Assembly: GCA_029935255.1 (NCBI GenBank)
Contig: JAOZKS010000044.1
Location: 1-12,067 of the forward strand
DNA length: 12,067 nucleotides
Reading direction: 5' to 3'
From: Pontiella sp.
GTDB lineage: Bacteria > Verrucomicrobiota > Kiritimatiellia > Kiritimatiellales > Pontiellaceae
Shown here: positions 1 through 6,030 of the stretch, one piece after another
How the letters are laid out: each line of letters begins with the position of its first letter
How positions within the stretch are numbered: position 1 is the first letter of the stretch
Position numbers and translations under genes: made by a program
Notes under the pieces: model-generated
The model's input: only the letters and a program-made list of their open reading frames with translations
Told to the model about the DNA's origin: nothing
The model's database searches: none

Positions 1-153
1 CGACTTAAACAAGCCACCAAACGAGCCGATTTCGCTAACGACACCGGGGGTATTGGTGCCGTTTACCTTTTTGCCGATCCGCTTGAGCGAATTCATCATT
101 ACATCGATATCAACACCCGCTTCGGCGTAGGCGGATTTTTTCTTCTTGGCCAT
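1..153 (-). CDS. purM: Phosphoribosylformylglycinamidine cyclo-ligase (AIR synthetase), N-terminal part only
   Basis: This is the first 51 codons of purM; the rest lies beyond the left edge. PurM is a cytoplasmic enzyme that closes the imidazole ring in the fifth step of de novo purine synthesis, using ATP to turn FGAM into AIR. After a lysine-rich start (MAKKKK) comes SAYAEAGVDID at residues 7-17, the conserved N-terminal signature of the family. A stretch ending GSFGGLFK (residues 43-50) matches the family's glycine-rich GGFGGLF segment. The ATG at 151-153 has an AGAGGA Shine-Dalgarno site about 8 nt upstream (162-167 on the other strand). The NIF3-family gene ends 15 bp upstream on the same strand, so the two are probably co-transcribed. 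Catalytic regions are outside the window, so the call rests on the N-terminus. Confidence 0.88.
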   Translation of the reverse strand, partial: MAKKKKSAYAEAGVDIDVMMNSLKRIGKKVNGTNTPGVVSEIGSFGGLFKS

Positions 154-168
154 TTTTAGAGTCCTCTG

Positions 169-951
169 TCAGTTAAATTTAATCGGGTCAGAATCTATTT
201 CCGACACGGAGATGTCAACCCCGTTGCCGAGTGCTTTTCGTAAAATATTGCGGAAAAGGGGGAGATAGCCGCGCTCTGTATTCGTATGCTCGCAAAGAAT
301 GACGTTCGAGCCGCTTAAGGTGGCTTCCAATACGTTGTGGTGGCTCATTTCACCCGTTAGGTAGCAATCGGCCTCAATGCCGCTGAAAGCATCCGTCCCG
401 GCGCCGGCGCAAAGGGCAACGGTTCGAATCGGAGCGTCTTCGGTGGACTGTGCAATCCGTACGGTTTTAAGTCCGAGGTATTTCTTGATCCGTTGCGTCA
501 GCGTTTTCAGTTTAACGGGACGGGTCAGCTCGACGAGGCGACCTTGTCCGGCTTCACTGTTTTCGATGGGTTGGAGAACGGAGATTTCGCCAGCACCAAC
601 CCCATCGGCCAGCCAATCGTTCACACCGCCAATGACGGCATCGAGTGCCGTATGAGGTGAGTAGACGGCGAGATTCTTTTGGATCAGCTTCATGACCGTG
701 CGGTCATAGGCATTATCCGCATCCAACCGGCTGGCGGGGCGAAACAGGATCGGATGATAGGCAATAATCAAGTCAACCTTATTGGCAAGAGCCTCGTCGG
801 CCACGGGTTCGGTCAGATCGACGGTCAGCAGGATTTTCCTCACATTGTGAGGACGCAACGGGTTGATCAGTAGACCAACATTGTCCCACTCCTCCGCAAG
901 GTCCAACGGAGCAATGTTTCCCAAGGTGTGGATGATCGTTTGAAGTTTCAT
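169..951 (-). CDS. NIF3-family dinuclear metal-centre protein (NIF3L1-like subtype)
   Basis: 260-residue member of the NIF3/YbgI/YqfO family, conserved proteins that assemble into hexameric rings and bind two metal ions per subunit; the physiological reaction is not settled. Visible family landmarks are EEWDNVGLLI (21-30), the metal-site segment YHPILFRP (65-72), SPHTALDA (98-105, D104 a likely ligand), LTGEMSHHN (198-206) and CEHTNTERG (220-228, H222 and E226 likely ligands). Most bacterial members have two histidines before the first proline; here the first is Y65, as I recall for eukaryotic NIF3L1, and the motif wording also resembles that subtype. It lacks the PII-like insert that makes YqfO about 370 aa. 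I chose ATG 949-951 because the family begins close to this M. An in-frame TTG at 990 would add 13 mostly hydrophobic residues with no family support. No clear ribosome binding site is visible. It lies upstream of purM with a 15-bp gap. Confidence 0.87.
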   Translation of the reverse strand: MKLQTIIHTLGNIAPLDLAEEWDNVGLLINPLRPHNVRKILLTVDLTEPVADEALANKVDLIIAYHPILFRPASRLDADNAYDRTVMKLIQKNLAVYSPHTALDAVIGGVNDWLADGVGAGEISVLQPIENSEAGQGRLVELTRPVKLKTLTQRIKKYLGLKTVRIAQSTEDAPIRTVALCAGAGTDAFSGIEADCYLTGEMSHHNVLEATLSGSNVILCEHTNTERGYLPLFRNILRKALGNGVDISVSEIDSDPIKFN

Positions 952-1008
952 GCCAACATTATGCACGATGAAGAAAAACCAGAAAGGCAAATGTGGGTAG
1001 GCTTGAAC

Positions 1009-1036
1009 TTGATTTTCTATGCAATAGTTTTAGAAT
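1009..1036 (+). promoter_or_regulatory. Candidate sigma70-type promoter for the rubredoxin-like gene
   Basis: TTGATT at 1009-1014 (4 of 6 to the -35 consensus) and TAGAAT at 1031-1036 (5 of 6 to the -10 consensus) are separated by 16 bp. Transcription would start near 1043, about 20 nt before the ATG at 1063, leaving room for the GGAGG at 1053-1057. The element lies in the 111-bp divergent region between this gene and the NIF3-family gene. No equally good promoter is visible on the opposite strand. Confidence 0.5.
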
Positions 1037-1062
1037 CCCGTTTTAACCAACTGGAGGTCAGG

Positions 1063-1395
1063 ATGAAAAAATGGAAATGTGTTTGTGGATATATCCATGA
1101 TGGTGACGAAGTTTGCGATGTTTGTCCTAAATGCGGTGCGGCGGGCTCGGTCTTTGCCGAGTTGGATGAAGCGGCGGCCGGGGTGATTGAACGTTCGCGC
1201 AATACCAACGCATTGCATGCGCAGTTAATCGATCTTGCGCGGCAGATCGAACGCGTCTGCGAGGCAGGGATTCGGGATGCGCTGGACCCGGGATGCGTCG
1301 ATGTGTTCGAACAGAGCCTGAACGCCTCCTTTAAACAGATGAAGCTCTCCATGACCGAAATGCAGGGCCACATGGACAAGGGCAAGTGGGGGTAG
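1063..1395 (+). CDS. Small protein with a rubredoxin-like zinc-ribbon/iron domain and helical tail
   Basis: 110-residue protein. Residues 4-32 resemble the rubredoxin-like domain at the C-terminus of rubrerythrins: W4-K-C6-V-C8-G-Y, then C21-P-K-C24-G, with an aromatic F near 30. Such domains bind one Fe or Zn through four cysteines and often move electrons in oxidative-stress defence. The first knuckle is CxC, not the usual CxxC, and there is an extra cysteine at 18, so the metal set could be C6/C8/C21/C24 or could use C18. Residues about 45-105 look helical and amphipathic, with many A, L, Q and M and no membrane segment; I do not recognise this part, and there is no rubrerythrin diiron ExxH pattern. 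The start is fixed by GGAGG at 1053-1057, 5 nt before the ATG. The frame stays open further upstream but that part reads as non-coding. The gene stands alone, divergent from the NIF3 gene. Function unknown; a redox or metal-binding role is inference. Confidence 0.75.
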   Translation: MKKWKCVCGYIHDGDEVCDVCPKCGAAGSVFAELDEAAAGVIERSRNTNALHAQLIDLARQIERVCEAGIRDALDPGCVDVFEQSLNASFKQMKLSMTEMQGHMDKGKWG

Positions 1396-1439
1396 GGAAC
1401 CGCAGGTTCCACCTTAAATCCGCCGATCAGTGGTTTAAG
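1396..1439 (+). terminator. Two adjacent inverted repeats after the rubredoxin-like gene (possible terminator or RNA structure)
   Basis: Immediately after the TAG stop, GGAACC (1396-1401) and GGTTCC (1405-1410) form a perfect 6-bp stem with a 3-nt loop. A second repeat follows: CTTAAA (1413-1418) pairs with TTTAAG (1434-1439), extended by a CC/GG pair after one bulged T, with a loop of about 10 nt. Neither is followed by a run of T, so intrinsic termination is uncertain; attenuation or an incidental structure is equally possible. Confidence 0.35.
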
Positions 1440-1600
1440 ATTGGGGGTGGGCGACGTTGACGGTCGGTGGAACTCTGAACCTTCCAGCCGGAGGCGGGCT
1501 CAGGTACTTCAACGTGGGTTCAGGAGATGACTGTATTGTGAACGTGCCTGCAACGGGTGCCGCAGTCTTCTACGAGGTTATTGCCTCTCCCGCTCCGTAA
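1439..1600 (+). pseudogene. Possible C-terminal remnant of a secreted or surface protein
   Basis: This stretch is open for 53 codons and ends in TAA at 1598-1600. An in-frame stop (1436-1438) lies just before it, and there is no ATG or plausible ribosome binding site inside. The translation is rich in G, V, T and A and reads like the last strands of a beta-rich secreted domain: WGWATLTVGGTLNLPAGGG, then RYFNVGSGDDCIVNVPATG, ending FYEVIASPAP. The composition is protein-like and unlike random read-through. With only about 40 bp between it and the preceding gene, the rest of such a gene is missing. I do not recognise the family. It could be a decayed gene end left by a deletion or rearrangement, or a chance open frame. 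Confidence 0.35.
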
Positions 1601-1723
1601 AGGGATCAAACTCTTAAATGAGAAAACCAGCGGTATTGATCACTCAATATAATATTGATCGTTTCTCTGCTCCGTGGTTAGTTTGGCCGAGTAAATGGGC
1701 GTGTCTTAAAAGGAGGAATCATA
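1601..1723 (+). promoter_or_regulatory. Leader region of the tdh-kbl-serA operon with an AT-rich palindromic island
   Basis: The 123 bp before tdh hold an AT-rich island. TATTGATC occurs twice (1634-1641 and 1653-1660), exactly 19 bp apart, about two helical turns. The second copy overlaps the 13-bp perfect palindrome CAATATAATATTG (1645-1657). That palindrome contains TATAAT at 1648-1653, a perfect -10 hexamer, but no -35-like hexamer lies 16-18 bp upstream. A promoter assisted or controlled by a protein bound at the repeats would fit. The segment ends with the AGGAGG ribosome binding site at 1711-1716, 7 nt from the tdh ATG. I see no known riboswitch or T-box. Confidence 0.4.
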
Positions 1724-2752
1724 ATGAAGGCATTAGTGAAGAAAAAGGCGGAACGCGGGCTCTGGCTGGAGGACGTTCCGGTTCCGGAAATCGGGATAAA
1801 CGATGTCCTGATCAAGATTCGTAAAACGTCGATCTGCGGAACGGATGTGCATATCTATAATTGGGACGGCTGGGCTCAGAAAAATATTCCGGTTCCACTG
1901 ACCATCGGGCATGAGTTCGTGGGTGAAATCGTGGAGATGGGTAGCAATGTTGCCGACTTTAAGATGGGCGATTTGGTGAGCGGGGAGGGACACCTCATTT
2001 GCGGGAAGTGCCGGAACTGTCTGGCGGGCCGCCGCCACCTGTGCGCCAACACACGCGGGGTGGGCATCAATACGAATGGGGCCTACGCGGAATATCTTTC
2101 CATTCCCGTCACGAATGTCTGGTTGTGCGACCCGTCCATCCCTGAAGAGGTTTTTTCTATCTTCGATCCCTTTGGCAATGCCACCCACACGGCGCTCTCC
2201 TTCGATGTGCTGGGCGAAGATGTGTTGATTACGGGTGCCGGGCCCATCGGCATCATGGCGGCGGCCATCGTCCGCCACGCGGGTGCGCGGCATGTGGTGG
2301 TGTCGGATATCAATCCCTACCGACTGGAGTTGGCTGAAAAACTGGGAGCCACCTGCACGGTCAACGTGGCGGAGGAAAAGCTCGAAGACGCGACAAAACA
2401 ACTCGGCTTCAAGGAGGGGTTCGATGTCGGCCTTGAAATGTCCGGCAACCCATCGGCGTTCCGGTCGATGATTGCCAGCATGTGCCACGGTGGGAAAATT
2501 GCCATGCTGGGTATTCTTCCGGAGGATGTGGGCATCGACTGGAACACCGTGGTGTTCAACGGCCTGACGCTCAAGGGCATCTATGGCCGAGAGATGTACG
2601 AGACCTGGTACAAGATGACCAGCATGCTGCAGAGCGGGCTGGAGATTGCACCGGTCATCACCGACCGTTTTCACTACACTGAATTTGAAAAAGGATTTGA
2701 ACGTATGATTTCCGGAAACTCCGGAAAGGTGATCTTAAGCTGGAGCGAATAA
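1724..2752 (+). CDS. tdh: L-threonine 3-dehydrogenase
   Basis: 342-residue zinc-dependent medium-chain dehydrogenase, the same length as E. coli Tdh (341). It oxidises L-threonine with NAD+ to 2-amino-3-ketobutyrate in the cytoplasm, the first step of threonine breakdown to glycine. Catalytic zinc ligands are visible at C38 (SICGTD) and H63-E64 (GHEFVG). The structural zinc lobe has C93, C96, C99 and C107, in the spacing typical of the family. The NAD-binding Rossmann motif is TGAGPIG near residues 171-177. The segment following C38, DVHIYNWD, is characteristic of Tdh rather than of sorbitol dehydrogenases. ATG 1724 is preceded by AGGAGG at a 7-nt spacing. It is the first gene of a tight operon; the next gene, kbl, starts 11 bp after the stop and consumes the unstable ketobutyrate product. 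The order tdh-kbl is the reverse of E. coli kbl-tdh. Nothing looks broken. Confidence 0.96.
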   Translation: MKALVKKKAERGLWLEDVPVPEIGINDVLIKIRKTSICGTDVHIYNWDGWAQKNIPVPLTIGHEFVGEIVEMGSNVADFKMGDLVSGEGHLICGKCRNCLAGRRHLCANTRGVGINTNGAYAEYLSIPVTNVWLCDPSIPEEVFSIFDPFGNATHTALSFDVLGEDVLITGAGPIGIMAAAIVRHAGARHVVVSDINPYRLELAEKLGATCTVNVAEEKLEDATKQLGFKEGFDVGLEMSGNPSAFRSMIASMCHGGKIAMLGILPEDVGIDWNTVVFNGLTLKGIYGREMYETWYKMTSMLQSGLEIAPVITDRFHYTEFEKGFERMISGNSGKVILSWSE

Positions 2753-2760
2753 AGGGGAAT
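2753..2760 (+). promoter_or_regulatory. Ribosome binding site of kbl
   Basis: AGGGGAAT lies in the 11-bp tdh-kbl gap, starting directly after the tdh stop codon, with the AGGGGA core 5 nt from the kbl ATG. The same octamer recurs before serA (3957-3964), overlapping the last base of the kbl stop. This shared linker style supports one co-translated three-gene unit. Confidence 0.75.
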
Positions 2761-2763
2761 AAA

Positions 2764-3957
2764 ATGGAGAGTAAAAAAGGACTGCAAATTTTTAGCGCCG
2801 CATTGGATGAAATCGAACAAGCAGGCTTGTACAAGAGCGAACGCGTTCTGCTCGGCCCGCAAGGAAGCGGTATTCGCGTTTCGGACGGCAAGGTGCTGAA
2901 CTTCTGCGCGAACAACTATCTGGGGCTGGCCAATCGCCCTGAACTGATCGAAGCCGCCAAGGCCGGATTGGATCGGTGGGGGTTTGGCCTCTCTTCGGTT
3001 CGTTTTATCTGCGGAACCCAGGAGGTGCATAAAACGCTGGAATCCAGCCTCTCGGATTTCCTTGGAACGGATGGCACCATTTTGTATTCCTCCTGTTTCG
3101 ATGCCAACGGCGGCCTGTTTGAAACGCTCCTCACCAAGGAGGATGCGGTGATCAGCGACGCCCTCAACCATGCCTCCATCATTGATGGCGTGCGCCTCTG
3201 CAAGGCCCAGCGCCACATCTACTCGAACTCCAACATGGAGGAGCTCGAAGAGCAGCTCAAGAAAACGCAGGACTGCCGTATCCGCCTGATTGCCACCGAC
3301 GGCGTTTTTTCCATGGATGGAACCATTGCCAATCTCAAAGCCATTTGCGATCTGGCGGATCAATACAACGCACTGGTGATGGTGGACGATTCCCACTCCG
3401 TCGGTGTGCTGGGCAAGACCGGTCGCGGAACGCATGAATATTGCGAGGTCATGGGTCGGGTCGATGTCATCACAGGAACCTTAGGCAAAGCACTCGGCGG
3501 AGCCAGTGGCGGATATACCAGCGGCCGCAAGGAGATTATCGATCTTCTGCGTCAGCGCTCGCGCCCGTACCTCTTCTCCAACACGCTGGCCCCGGCGATT
3601 GCTTCCGCTTCGATCCGCGTTCTTGAGTTGCTCTCGGCCTCTACGGAGCTGCGTAACAAACTGGATTCGAATACGGCCTATTTTCGCTGCAAGATGATCG
3701 ATGCCGGATTCGATGTTCCCGAGGGGGATCATCCCATCGTTCCCATCATGCTCGGCGATGCCCGTTTGGCCACGGCCATGGCCGACCGCCTGTTGGAAAA
3801 AGGCATCTATGTGATCGGGTTCTATTTTCCCGTTGTGCCGAAAGGACAGGCCCGGATCCGGGTTCAAATTTCGGCGGCACATTCGATTGAAGATCTCGAC
3901 TTTGCGGTGGAGAAGTTTGTTGAAGTACAACGCGAATTAAACGAAAAAACCATCTAA
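2764..3957 (+). CDS. kbl: Glycine C-acetyltransferase (2-amino-3-ketobutyrate CoA ligase)
   Basis: 397-residue PLP enzyme of the alpha-oxoamine synthase family; E. coli Kbl is 398. It cleaves 2-amino-3-ketobutyrate with CoA to glycine and acetyl-CoA, completing the threonine route begun by Tdh. Visible family features are NNYLGLA (50-56), the substrate/PLP region NHASIIDG (135-142, H136 stacking on the cofactor), VDDSHSVG (207-214, aspartate and histidine contacting PLP) and the Schiff-base lysine K242 in GTLGKALGG. The relatives BioF, HemA/ALAS and serine palmitoyltransferase share this fold. The immediate neighbour tdh, the matching length and the N-terminal form favour Kbl. The ribosome binding site AGGGGAAT is in the short gap after tdh, and serA follows 12 bp after the stop. 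Confidence 0.95.
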   Translation: MESKKGLQIFSAALDEIEQAGLYKSERVLLGPQGSGIRVSDGKVLNFCANNYLGLANRPELIEAAKAGLDRWGFGLSSVRFICGTQEVHKTLESSLSDFLGTDGTILYSSCFDANGGLFETLLTKEDAVISDALNHASIIDGVRLCKAQRHIYSNSNMEELEEQLKKTQDCRIRLIATDGVFSMDGTIANLKAICDLADQYNALVMVDDSHSVGVLGKTGRGTHEYCEVMGRVDVITGTLGKALGGASGGYTSGRKEIIDLLRQRSRPYLFSNTLAPAIASASIRVLELLSASTELRNKLDSNTAYFRCKMIDAGFDVPEGDHPIVPIMLGDARLATAMADRLLEKGIYVIGFYFPVVPKGQARIRVQISAAHSIEDLDFAVEKFVEVQRELNEKTI

Positions 3958-3964
3958 GGGGAAT
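3957..3964 (+). promoter_or_regulatory. Ribosome binding site of the serA-like gene
   Basis: AGGGGAAT overlaps the last base of the kbl stop codon and sits 5 nt before the ATG at 3970. It is the same octamer as before kbl. An ATG within it (3963) is out of frame and is not the start. Confidence 0.7.
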
Positions 3965-3969
3965 GCGAT

Positions 3970-5157
3970 ATGAATATTCTGGTAGCTGACAAACTCGATC
4001 CGGCCAAAGTGGCTGGTCTGGAAGAACTGGGTGCAAGAATAGACCTGCAACCCGGGCTCGCCAGCGAGGAACTTCCGGTAGCCATCAAGGATGCCGAAAT
4101 CCTGATTGTCCGTTCCACCAAAGTGACCGCCGAGACCATGGAAGCGGCTTCGTCGCTTTCACTGATCATTCGTGCGGGAGCTGGAACGAATACGATTGAT
4201 GTCGCCTGCGCAAGCCGTATGGGGATCTATGTCTGCAACTGCCCGGGAACCAACACCGATGCCGTCGCCGAACTGGCGCTGGCACATCTGATCGCCGCCG
4301 ACCGCCGTGTGGTGGCGGCCTCCCGCGATATGCTCAATGGCAAGTGGCGCAAGAAAGAATATGGCAACGCCGCTGGCTTGAAAGGTCGTACGTTGGGTGT
4401 GATCGGTCTGGGTGCCATTGGCAAGGGTCTTGCCCGTCGTGCTGCCGCACTGGATATGGATGTAATTGCGTGGTCGCGCAGTCTGACACCGGACGTTGCC
4501 GAAAAACTGGGCATTGGCTATTGTGCCTCTCCGAATGAAGTTGCGAGCCGGGCCGATGCCATAAGTCTTCATCTGGCTGAAACCCCCGAAACCAAACACA
4601 TGGTTAATCGGGAATTTCTTGCGAGCATGAAGGACGGTGCCATCCTGATCAACACCGCGCGCGGCGGTGTGGTGGATACGGAAGCCCTGAAGGAAGCCGT
4701 TCGCGAAAAAGGATTGCGGGTTGGACTGGATGTCTTCGAAAACGAGCCTGCCGGTGGCGAAGCTGCGTTTGCCGATACCGAGCTGGCCGAACTCGTGGCC
4801 TGCACACCGCATATCGGCGCCTCCACCGATCAGGCGGCCGATGCCGTCGGCGATTCAGTCGTGCAAATTGTGGCGGCCTATAAAGATTCCGGCATGCCGC
4901 TGAATCCGGTGAACCTGCGTGCCAAGAGTTCTGCCGTTGCAACGCTGGTGGTTCAGCACCTTAACAAGGTGGGCGTGCTGGCCGGGGTGCTGGATGCGCT
5001 GCGGGGCCATGGAATCAATGTCGAAGAGATGGAAAACACAATCTTCAGTGGCGGTGAATCCGCATGTTGCTCGCTCAAGCTGGATAAGGCACCCAGCAAA
5101 GAGGTGCTGTCGGCGATCGGCACCAATGAAAATATCATTCAACTCCGTGTTGGCTAG
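3970..5157 (+). CDS. serA: D-3-phosphoglycerate dehydrogenase, short form with C-terminal ACT domain
   Basis: 395-residue NAD-dependent 2-hydroxyacid dehydrogenase. It most likely oxidises 3-phosphoglycerate to 3-phosphohydroxypyruvate, the first committed step of serine synthesis. Order of parts: substrate domain (1-95), a Rossmann nucleotide domain with GLGAIG at 146-151, the catalytic trio R231 (NTARGG), E259 (FENEP) and H281 (PHIGAST), and a last stretch, about 323-395, that looks like an ACT regulatory domain (HLNKVGVLAGVLDALRGHGI). Substrate-side landmarks IIRAGAGTNTID (66-77) and NCPGTNTDAVAELA (90-103) fit SerA rather than lactate or formate dehydrogenases. It lacks the extra ASB domain of long (about 530 aa) forms. 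Allosteric control by serine through the ACT domain is family knowledge, not shown here. It is third in the operon with tdh and kbl, which ties serine and glycine supply together. A different 2-hydroxyacid substrate cannot be excluded. Confidence 0.85.
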   Translation: MNILVADKLDPAKVAGLEELGARIDLQPGLASEELPVAIKDAEILIVRSTKVTAETMEAASSLSLIIRAGAGTNTIDVACASRMGIYVCNCPGTNTDAVAELALAHLIAADRRVVAASRDMLNGKWRKKEYGNAAGLKGRTLGVIGLGAIGKGLARRAAALDMDVIAWSRSLTPDVAEKLGIGYCASPNEVASRADAISLHLAETPETKHMVNREFLASMKDGAILINTARGGVVDTEALKEAVREKGLRVGLDVFENEPAGGEAAFADTELAELVACTPHIGASTDQAADAVGDSVVQIVAAYKDSGMPLNPVNLRAKSSAVATLVVQHLNKVGVLAGVLDALRGHGINVEEMENTIFSGGESACCSLKLDKAPSKEVLSAIGTNENIIQLRVG

Positions 5158-5191
5158 AGCATTTATGAAACGTTCCGCTTCTCGGGCGTTT

Positions 5192-5962
5192 TTACGTTCG
5201 CGTGATCTGGAACATGCAGATGCTTCCGGCGATGGCCGCGTTGAGTGATTCGCATTCGTTCGCCAGAGGGATGGTGATCTTTTTGGCGGCGAGCTGCATG
5301 AGTCCATCGGAAACGCCGTGGGCTTCGGAGCCAATCACCAACACGGTTTTGGGCGAAAATACGGCTTCGTATAGATTCTCGCCGCCGAGGCCTGTGGTGA
5401 TGCAGAGCGCGTAGCCCGCATCCATCAGTTGGTCGATGTCGGGCTGCGAAATAGTCCAGATGTTGCAAAAGGCGAAGGTGCCCATGGTGGAGCGAATCAC
5501 CTTGGGATTGAAGGGTTCGACGCAGTCGCCATGAAGCAAGATGCCGTCAAATCCTGCGCCGACGGCGGAGCGAATCAGAGTGCCGAGATTTCCAGGGTCG
5601 CGGAGGGCATCGAGCAGGAGATAGTTTCCCGTATTTTGACGGATATCGAACGGGTTTAGGGCATGGCGTACGACGGCGAGAATGCCTTGGGCCTGTTGCA
5701 CATTGGAGATTTTCGCGAACACAGAATCAGGAAGCACGACGGTGTCGAGTGCGCCGGGGAGGCGTGCGTCGTTTTTCCACTCGCTGGAAACAACGAGTGT
5801 CTCGATGGAGTATTGATCGCTTTCATGTGTGAGCAGGCTGTCGATGCCGCGCCAGCCTTCCACCAAGAAGCATCCGCTTTCCTGCCGAGCCTTTTTCGAC
5901 GTAGCGAGGGCGCGCAGTTCCTTGATGAGTGGATTGCTCGTGGATGTAATTTCGCGAATCAT
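5192..5962 (-). CDS. TrmH/SpoU-family RNA 2'-O-methyltransferase
   Basis: 256-residue SPOUT methyltransferase, which uses S-adenosylmethionine to methylate a 2'-hydroxyl in tRNA or rRNA. The N-terminal part (MIREITSTSNPLIKELRAL, then FLVEGWRGIDSLL at 32-44) is the RNA-binding substrate domain found in 23S rRNA-type enzymes such as RlmB and TsnR. The three knotted-fold motifs are present: motif 1 DALRDPGNLGTLIRSA (118-133) with N125 and R131, motif 2 VIGSEAHGVSD (209-219), and motif 3 IPLANECESLNAAIAG (231-246). The target nucleotide cannot be read from sequence. I chose the ATG at 5962 because the family starts there and GGAG (5969-5972 on the other strand) precedes it; the frame is open further upstream into murB but without support. 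A perfect palindrome CCAAGGCTTGG (5971-5981) overlaps that ribosome binding site. It is convergent with serA (34-bp gap, no clear terminator) and divergent from murB (68 bp apart). Confidence 0.9.
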   Translation of the reverse strand: MIREITSTSNPLIKELRALATSKKARQESGCFLVEGWRGIDSLLTHESDQYSIETLVVSSEWKNDARLPGALDTVVLPDSVFAKISNVQQAQGILAVVRHALNPFDIRQNTGNYLLLDALRDPGNLGTLIRSAVGAGFDGILLHGDCVEPFNPKVIRSTMGTFAFCNIWTISQPDIDQLMDAGYALCITTGLGGENLYEAVFSPKTVLVIGSEAHGVSDGLMQLAAKKITIPLANECESLNAAIAGSICMFQITRT

Positions 5963-6030
5963 TTTAATCTCCAAGGCTTGGAAATTAGCGGACGGACGAT
6001 TAGCATGGCGAGAATTTTGCGGAAGAAACC

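Noticed and set aside
928..1062. N-terminal extension of the rubredoxin-like protein from an upstream ATG
   Set aside because: It overlaps the NIF3 gene start and the promoter candidate. GGAGG before ATG 1063 and the start of the conserved domain favour the short form.
1396..1723. Glycine riboswitch or threonine/T-box leader before tdh
   Set aside because: I could not find the conserved cores or paired architecture of these RNAs; only small hairpins and the palindromic island are present.
1618..1824. Small + strand open frame of 68 codons overlapping the tdh start
   Set aside because: It runs through the AT-rich promoter-like island and the tdh ribosome binding site and into tdh in another frame. 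No protein-like features.
1733..2674. Long open frame on the minus strand opposite tdh (and similar ones opposite kbl at 2674-3435 and serA at 4159-4812)
   Set aside because: They lie wholly or mostly antisense to well-conserved genes, have no recognisable motifs, and arise from codon bias in GC-rich coding DNA.
5158..5191. Bidirectional terminator between serA and the RNA methyltransferase
   Set aside because: Only short AAACG/CGTTT and AACGT/ACGTT complementarities with long loops are present; not a convincing stem.
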